From Promethearchaeota archaeon (GTDB taxonomy: Archaea; Asgardarchaeota; Lokiarchaeia; Sigynarchaeales; SOKP01), in NCBI GenBank assembly GCA_030605085.1, contig JAUWBH010000119.1:1-18210 (forward strand): a stretch of DNA of 18,210 bases, read 5' to 3'. A program made the position numbers and the translations under genes. This document shows, piece by piece, positions 14,824 to 18,210 of this stretch. A model generated the notes under the pieces. The model did not search any database. It was given only the letters and a program-made list of their open reading frames with translations, and was not told where the DNA came from. The first letter of the stretch is position 1; each line of letters opens with the position of its first letter.

Positions 14824-15720
14824 TTTTCTCATGTTTGCGTAAATTGTGGCGTGCGATATAGCGTTCCAAGCCTCCGCGAGATTTAATGCGACAATACCTA
14901 ATCGCTCTAAATTTAATCCTTCAAACAAGTGCTCCCGTCCGTGTCCTGGCGCACCAAGAACGTATTCCTTTGGGACTCTTAAATTAGTAAAAGTCTCCTT
15001 ACCAACTTGGATTCTACCGACCCAAGGTATGTTTACTCTTTCAGCATTCCATCCATCCCACGATGTATCTACTAGGAATTGTGCCATAGTATTTCCATTA
15101 TCTCTTTCAGTACATGCATATACTATTGCCCAATCTGCTTTAGGTCCATTAGTCTGATAAATTTTTTGACCGTTAATCGTAAAACTTCCATCTTCGTTCA
15201 CATCACAGGTTGTTAACATATGAACGGCATCTGAACCTCTCTCTGGTTCTGTTATACAACAACATCCAATTTTCTCTCCAATAACCAATTCTTTAAGCGC
15301 TTTCAATCGAATGTCAACATTATCGTGATGTATTGTTAGAGGATTTATCACAAGTACATTGGCGCCCATTCCCATAGCCAATTGTGGGTCAAAAGAATCC
15401 GTAGCTAACACTCGCATAAATTCCGTTGTGATGCCGCTTGGTTCATAATTTAAATCTAAAAAATCGAATTTGTTAATGCGGCTAACTAAACCTTCTTCAC
15501 CAATTTCTGGAATCCAATCGTAAAAATCTTCGGAGTGGGTAATATTATACTTCTCTTCAAATTTAAGGTAGAATTTTTGAGTTTTCTTTAGAAAGTTAAA
15601 GTGTTCCGGTTTTAAAATGCTCATTAGATTATTGTTTAAGAATTTATAGCGATTTTTCAAACTCATTTTTTCCAAAGTTTCATCGTTTATACATTGGACA
15701 TTCCCTTTTTTACCAGCCAT
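14821..15720 (-). CDS. 5' part of interrupted acyl-CoA dehydrogenase (flavoprotein)
   Basis: The enzyme would oxidise an acyl-CoA to the trans-2-enoyl-CoA, passing electrons through FAD to an electron-transfer flavoprotein. Numbered from ATG 15720, this part is 299 aa before the TAA. It has an N-terminal helical domain with about 40 extra residues, then the beta-domain FAD/substrate motif CITEPERGSDA (about 155-165), INGQKIYQTNGP.ADW (about 183-197) and GLNLERLGIVA, with E272 at the position of the catalytic base of isovaleryl- and long-chain-type enzymes. A TTG at 15729 is also in frame, but ATG 15720 has GTGAG 9 nt upstream while the TTG abuts it. The gene is divergent from the molybdopterin oxidoreductase. 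Whole gene 14443-15720 is 425 codons plus the final stop. Substrate cannot be told from sequence. Confidence 0.87.
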   Translation of the reverse strand: MAGKKGNVQCINDETLEKMSLKNRYKFLNNNLMSILKPEHFNFLKKTQKFYLKFEEKYNITHSEDFYDWIPEIGEEGLVSRINKFDFLDLNYEPSGITTEFMRVLATDSFDPQLAMGMGANVLVINPLTIHHDNVDIRLKALKELVIGEKIGCCCITEPERGSDAVHMLTTCDVNEDGSFTINGQKIYQTNGPKADWAIVYACTERDNGNTMAQFLVDTSWDGWNAERVNIPWVGRIQVGKETFTNLRVPKEYVLGAPGHGREHLFEGLNLERLGIVALNLAEAWNAISHATIYANMRK

Positions 15721-15729
15721 TAATTTCAA

Positions 15730-15797
15730 CTCACGACTTAAAATTTAAACTTTTATGATTTTAAATTAATTTAATATAATAATTATTTAAATAAATC
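15730..15797. promoter_or_regulatory. Divergent promoter region, acyl-CoA dehydrogenase / molybdopterin oxidoreductase
   Basis: This short AT-rich spacer holds GTGAG for the minus-strand gene (15730-15734) and TATA-like segments: TTTAATATAAT near 15768-15778 and ATTTAAATA near 15785-15793. The latter lies at a suitable distance for a transcript leading to the ATG at 15840. Individual TATA assignments are weak in such AT-rich DNA. Confidence 0.35.
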
Positions 15798-15839
15798 ATG
15801 ATAAATAATTTTAGACATAATATTTTAGGTTGTATTTCG

Positions 15840-16433
15840 ATGAAAAATAAAATAAATAGCGAAGATAAACCGAGATTACCTCCAGGGCAGCACGAAACTA
15901 AAAGATTTCCAGTACTTCAGAAAGGAAGAGTTAAACACTTAGATAGGGAGAATTACACTTTAGAAATAAATGGAGAAATCGAAACTCCAACAACTTTTAC
16001 TCTTAATGAACTTGAAAAACTCCAAGATAAAAAAATAATCGCAGATATTCATTGTGTAACATCTTGGAGTAAATTTGACACAAGATTTGGGGGGATTTCT
16101 TTTGAAAAACTTTTTAGTATCGTAAAACCTAAAGAAAACGCACGATTCGTTGAATTTTACTGCGCAGACGGGGGTTTTACAACCACAGTTCTTATTGAAA
16201 GATTGTTAGCAGATAATGCGATATTGGCTTTAACTTATGAGGGAGACCCTATTAACGATAAACATGGGGGACCTGTTAGGGGAGTAATTCCAGACTTATA
16301 TTTCTATAAGTCAGCAAAATGGGTAATAAAAATAACTTTTCTTAAAGAAGATAGATTAGGCTATTGGGAAAGAGGGGGCTATTCTAACAAAGCAGATCCT
16401 TGGAAAGAACAAAGATATAATTATCTGGACTAA
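15840..16433 (+). CDS. Small cytoplasmic molybdopterin-dependent oxidoreductase (sulfite-oxidase fold)
   Basis: This 197-aa protein has the sulfite oxidase/YedY-type molybdopterin-binding fold. Visible are RLPPGQHETKRFPVL near the start, DIHCVTSWSKFDTRFGG with the likely Mo-ligand C72, the strand CADGGFTT, HGGPVRGVIPDLYFYKSAKWV (about 142-162), and GYWERGGY...DPW.EQRY at the C-terminus. It lacks a twin-arginine signal, heme domain or dimerisation domain, unlike periplasmic MsrP or eukaryotic sulfite oxidase, so it is the short, probably cytosolic archaeal form; the substrate is unknown. An ATG at 15798 would add 14 residues without family resemblance. ATG 15840 has AGGT 9 nt upstream and starts just before the conserved RLPPGQ, so I prefer it, though the longer start is possible as a leaderless transcript. 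Confidence 0.85.
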   Translation: MKNKINSEDKPRLPPGQHETKRFPVLQKGRVKHLDRENYTLEINGEIETPTTFTLNELEKLQDKKIIADIHCVTSWSKFDTRFGGISFEKLFSIVKPKENARFVEFYCADGGFTTTVLIERLLADNAILALTYEGDPINDKHGGPVRGVIPDLYFYKSAKWVIKITFLKEDRLGYWERGGYSNKADPWKEQRYNYLD

Positions 16434-16549
16434 AACAACATATTTAAATTATTATTAAAAATTATAATAAAATCCAATACTTTTTCGATTCCTTTTTTCA
16501 CCCATATCATCTTCATATTATAGCATTTAATGAGATACTTTCTTCAATA

Positions 16550-16583
16550 TTAACCTATTAGTTAAAATTAATTGATAGGTTAA
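16550..16583. repeat. 9-bp inverted repeat abutting the Shine-Dalgarno of a Roadblock-like gene
   Basis: TTAACCTAT (16550-16558) and ATAGGTTAA (16575-16583) are a perfect dyad with a 16-nt spacer. The right arm ends immediately before GTGA (16584-16587), the Shine-Dalgarno for the TTG at 16595. It could act as a DNA operator, or as an RNA hairpin affecting translation. Confidence 0.6.
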
Positions 16584-16594
16584 GTGATATAACA

Positions 16595-16930
16595 TTGACG
16601 CTTATCTTAAAAGAACAGGATATTAATTACTTTCTCGAGGAAATTGAAAATATTTTTCCAAATTTCGTAGCTGGTGTCATTACAGATTACAATGGCTTTT
16701 TGATTGCTACTAAAATTCCTAAAAATTTTCACATTCACGAAAATGATCTGGCACTATCAGCAATAGTCAATAAACAAGATTTTATAAAAGAAACAAATTA
16801 TATGAAAATCCGAAGAGATTTAGATAAAGCAAAAAAGATTAAATTGTTTTTATTGTTGCAGAAATCTAGTAAATATTTTCACCGATTTAAAATTTTCAAA
16901 AAAATTGTTGAGACTCAGGCACTTTTTTAA
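16595..16930 (+). CDS. Roadblock/LC7-like small protein
   Basis: This 111-aa protein has a helix (residues 6-20, QDINYFLEEIENIF) followed by FVAGVITDYNGFLIATKIP, the beta-hairpin with central D.NG turn typical of Roadblock/LC7 proteins. A helix (HENDLALSAIVNK), a basic stretch (KIRRDLDKAKKIKL) and the strand FLLLQKSSKYFHRF follow. Such proteins bind small Ras-like GTPases as scaffolds or activators, and are unusually numerous in Asgard archaea. The start is TTG with GTGA 7 nt upstream; no ATG is available ahead of the first helix. Sequence similarity to the neighbouring Roadblock gene is low, so the two are related by fold rather than recent duplication. The family call rests on pattern recognition only. 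Confidence 0.6.
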   Translation: MTLILKEQDINYFLEEIENIFPNFVAGVITDYNGFLIATKIPKNFHIHENDLALSAIVNKQDFIKETNYMKIRRDLDKAKKIKLFLLLQKSSKYFHRFKIFKKIVETQALF

Positions 16931-17032
16931 GTCAATATATCTGTGGTAAAAATAAAACCAGAGTTGTTCGTTCTTTTCAGTTGAACAATCGGAAAAATCA
17001 AATATTTATTTTAGTATTTATTTTACTTATAT

Positions 17033-17058
17033 AGATAATATAAATATTCATATTATCT
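17033..17058. repeat. Perfect 9-bp inverted repeat with T-rich tail
   Basis: AGATAATAT (17033-17041) pairs with ATATTATCT (17050-17058) across an 8-nt loop and is followed by TTT. It may be a terminator-like hairpin for the upstream gene or a regulator site. Confidence 0.5.
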
Positions 17059-17094
17059 TTTAACAGATAAGGATCTTAACTTACTACTTTAAAT

Positions 17095-17126
17095 TAAATT
17101 AATATGTTCAAATTTATATTAATTTA
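17095..17126. repeat. Perfect 11-bp inverted repeat upstream of second Roadblock gene
   Basis: TAAATTAATAT (17095-17105) and ATATTAATTTA (17116-17126) are exact reverse complements across a 10-nt spacer. All-AT composition raises the odds of chance, but two perfect dyads within 100 nt are notable. Confidence 0.45.
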
Positions 17127-17215
17127 TAAATAGTATGTAAAAAAAAATATTAAATGTTATAAAAATTCTAAATTTTGATCACAAAAAATTGAAACAAAAG
17201 AGGATAGATTAATCG

Positions 17216-17677
17216 TTGAGTTATTCCAAGGACGAAAAAGTAATGAAGGAAATATTAACTGCTATTATTAATAGTACAGCAGGTTTAAAATATGCTATAA
17301 TAATTGACGATACTGGAATAACTATCTTGAGTCAATCTAAATTTACCTTTTCAAAGGATGAGGACTTTTCAGTTGAAAAAATTGGAGCTATCGGCGGTGC
17401 TGTATTTACAGCTGGCGAGGAACAGGGACTTATCCTGGGATATGGCGATATCGCACTTCAAATAACAGAATATCAGAAGGGAATGATATTTTCTGTTAAA
17501 GCAGGTAAAGGTATCCTTTGTTTAGCAACTGATTCGAATGTCCAAATTGGACTAATTAGCAATGTTTTGAAGAAATGGGCACCTAAAATTGGAAAAATTT
17601 TAAATAGATATTTAAAAAGCGACCACGGAGCCATTACTGAGGAATTAAAAGAACTTTTCAGTTCAGATATATTATGA
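17216..17677 (+). CDS. Roadblock/LC7-domain protein
   Basis: This protein of up to 153 aa has a helix MKEILTAIINSTAG, then LKYAIIIDDTGITILSQSKF (strand-turn-strand with the DDTG turn), the helix FSVEKIGAIGGAVFTAGEEQG, strands LILGYGDIALQITEYQKGMIFSVKAGKGILCLATD, and the helix NVQIGLISNVLKKWAPKIGKIL. This is the full Roadblock/LC7 order and is clearer than in the neighbouring gene. The C-terminal 20 residues are charged. Roadblock proteins dimerise and bind small GTPases; in Asgard archaea they are encoded in many copies and probably regulate Ras-like GTPase signalling. The start is uncertain: TTG 17216 follows AGAGGAT by about 10 nt, while ATG 17243 follows AAGGA by about 10 nt and would give 144 aa starting directly at the first helix. 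Confidence 0.8.
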   Translation: MSYSKDEKVMKEILTAIINSTAGLKYAIIIDDTGITILSQSKFTFSKDEDFSVEKIGAIGGAVFTAGEEQGLILGYGDIALQITEYQKGMIFSVKAGKGILCLATDSNVQIGLISNVLKKWAPKIGKILNRYLKSDHGAITEELKELFSSDIL

Positions 17678-17743
17678 ATTTTAATAATATAGGAATTACT
17701 TATTTTTCAATTCAAAACTAAAAAATTAATAAAAATTGGTTAA

Positions 17744-17767
17744 GGCATTATTGTTGCCTATAGTGCC
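17744..17767 (+). repeat. Small hairpin GGCATTAT / ATAGTGCC
   Basis: GGCATTAT (17744-17751) can pair with ATAGTGCC (17760-17767) with one G-T pair and an 8-nt loop. It lies about 70 nt after the Roadblock stop and may mark the end of that transcript, though no T-run follows. Confidence 0.3.
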
Positions 17768-17789
17768 AAGACACACTAACACTCTTTTC

Positions 17790-18051
17790 TCATTTTAAGG
17801 AGATTCCATAAAAATCAAAAATGTTCTCTCGTGTGAGGCTTTAATTTCATGCCTATTTGGGTCATAATCATGTCTGCAACCTGGGTACTGGCTTCAACCT
17901 CATTGCTTTGATCGTTATCTTTGCTTGGTTAAGAACCCATTTTGTTTGCAGTTAAATTATTGATTATTAAATTCAGGATGTTCGCATTTATTTGCTGTTA
18001 AAATCATCAGGTTCATTTAACTCCTCGAAAATGCGGTTATTCCGTCATCAT
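17790..18051 (-). pseudogene. Decayed small protein gene, function unknown
   Basis: The minus strand carries protein-like fragments in more than one frame. From ATG ATG at 18046-18051 the frame meets TAA after four codons; a shifted frame then reads RNNRIFEELNEPDDFNSK. Another shift gives INANILNLIINNLTANKMGS, a TAA at 17929-17931, then PSKDNDQSNEVEASTQVADM and IMTQIGMKLKPHTR. The end is either EHF with TGA at 17815-17817, or ENIFDFYGISLK with TGA at 17790-17792 after one more shift. A TATA-like TTTATAATT lies about 30 nt before the ATG. The pieces add up to roughly 80 aa, so this seems a whole small gene with several frameshifts and stops. I recognise no family. Base composition is less AT-rich than flanking DNA. 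Confidence 0.4.
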
Positions 18052-18101
18052 TTTTCCCGAGATAGATATAGAAAGAAAGAATTATAAATGTTCCTTTTTT
18101 T

Positions 18102-18209
18102 CTAAGATTTTGCTTCCAAACGATATATTAAATTTTTTAAACTATTAAAGAGAATTGTCTTTACCTCTTCGTAACATAAATCAATTTCGATATCGTTGTC
18201 GTGAAAATC
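18102..18209 (-). CDS. C-terminal end of an unidentified protein, cut by window edge
   Basis: The minus strand is open from the window edge to TAG at 18102-18104 and encodes 35 residues, DFHDNDIEIDLCYEEVKTIL then FNSLKNLIYRLEAKS. Charged and hydrophobic residues alternate as in a real amphipathic C-terminal helix, and a plausible promoter for the next minus-strand gene follows immediately. No family can be assigned from so short a piece. Confidence 0.4.
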   Translation of the reverse strand, partial: DFHDNDIEIDLCYEEVKTILFNSLKNLIYRLEAKS

Positions 18210-18210
18210 A

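Larger units (their letters stand above)
16931..17215. other. Intergenic region between Roadblock-like genes with inverted repeats
   Basis: These 285 nt contain no credible open frame. They contain a short TTGTTC...GAACAA pair (16964-16988) and two longer perfect inverted repeats listed separately. AGAGGAT (about 17199-17205) at the right end is the probable Shine-Dalgarno of the next gene. Confidence 0.45.

Noticed and set aside
14846..15157. Plus-strand open frame antisense to the acyl-CoA dehydrogenase
   Set aside because: It mirrors conserved coding sequence on the other strand and shows no family resemblance or start signal.
17678..18101. tRNA or other structured RNA in the less AT-rich region after the Roadblock gene
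   Set aside because: No cloverleaf, TPsiC-like GTTCRA context with paired arms, or long conserved stem could be found; the composition is better explained by a decayed protein gene.
1..18210. Genome-wide reassignment of TAA to Gln
   Set aside because: TAA ends ahcY, the Lrp-type gene, RaSEA, gar1, tfb and the caspase gene itself at natural protein ends, sometimes in tandem, so TAA works as a stop here; only a context-dependent effect remains possible.

Overview
The window looks like a chromosomal segment from an AT-rich archaeon, most likely an Asgard archaeon close to Lokiarchaeia. The archaeal character is clear: a TFIIB-type transcription factor (TFB), a Gar1-like H/ACA protein, archaeosine synthase ArcS with its radical-SAM partner RaSEA, tandem Lrp/AsnC regulators, an archaeal-type S-adenosylhomocysteine hydrolase, and several start sites with TATA boxes or GGTGA-like Shine-Dalgarno sequences. 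The Asgard assignment is inference. It rests on two small Roadblock/LC7-type proteins and a giant surface caspase-like protein with a cytosolic zinc ribbon.

Layout. 1-414 (minus): a VapBC-type toxin-antitoxin pair, with the toxin cut by the window edge. 593-2946: ahcY (minus) divergent from a two-unit Lrp/AsnC regulator (plus). 3025-9192 (minus): one very large secreted, membrane-anchored caspase-family gene. It holds a seven-blade SBBP propeller, eleven Ig/FnIII-like domains, a caspase domain with an EF-hand loop, one membrane helix, a VEVSPP repeat stalk and a zinc ribbon. A single in-frame TAA interrupts it at 6886-6888. 9477-14173 (plus): an information-processing block of arcS, RaSEA, gar1 and tfb. 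14443-15720 (minus): an acyl-CoA dehydrogenase, also interrupted by a single in-frame TAA, at 14821-14823. 15840-16433 (plus): a small molybdopterin (sulfite-oxidase-fold) oxidoreductase. 16595-17677 (plus): two Roadblock/LC7-like genes separated by inverted repeats. 17678-18210: a decayed small minus-strand gene and the 3' end of another.

How the genes relate. ArcS and RaSEA act in sequence to make archaeosine in tRNA. Gar1 serves H/ACA-guided pseudouridylation, and TFB recruits RNA polymerase, so 9.5-14.2 kb is an RNA-modification and transcription neighbourhood. AhcY removes the S-adenosylhomocysteine released by methyltransferases; the divergent Lrp-type protein is its obvious candidate regulator. 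The Roadblock-like proteins are probably partners of small Ras-like GTPases encoded elsewhere.

The points most worth a second look are: (i) two long genes each broken by one ochre codon exactly where homologous repeats or the family motif have Gln followed by Phe, with downstream reading frames still intact; (ii) tfb, which has no ATG, GTG, TTG or CTG start ahead of its zinc ribbon and appears to start at ATT behind a good Shine-Dalgarno; (iii) the architecture of the giant caspase protein; and (iv) inverted repeats placed right against the Roadblock gene starts.
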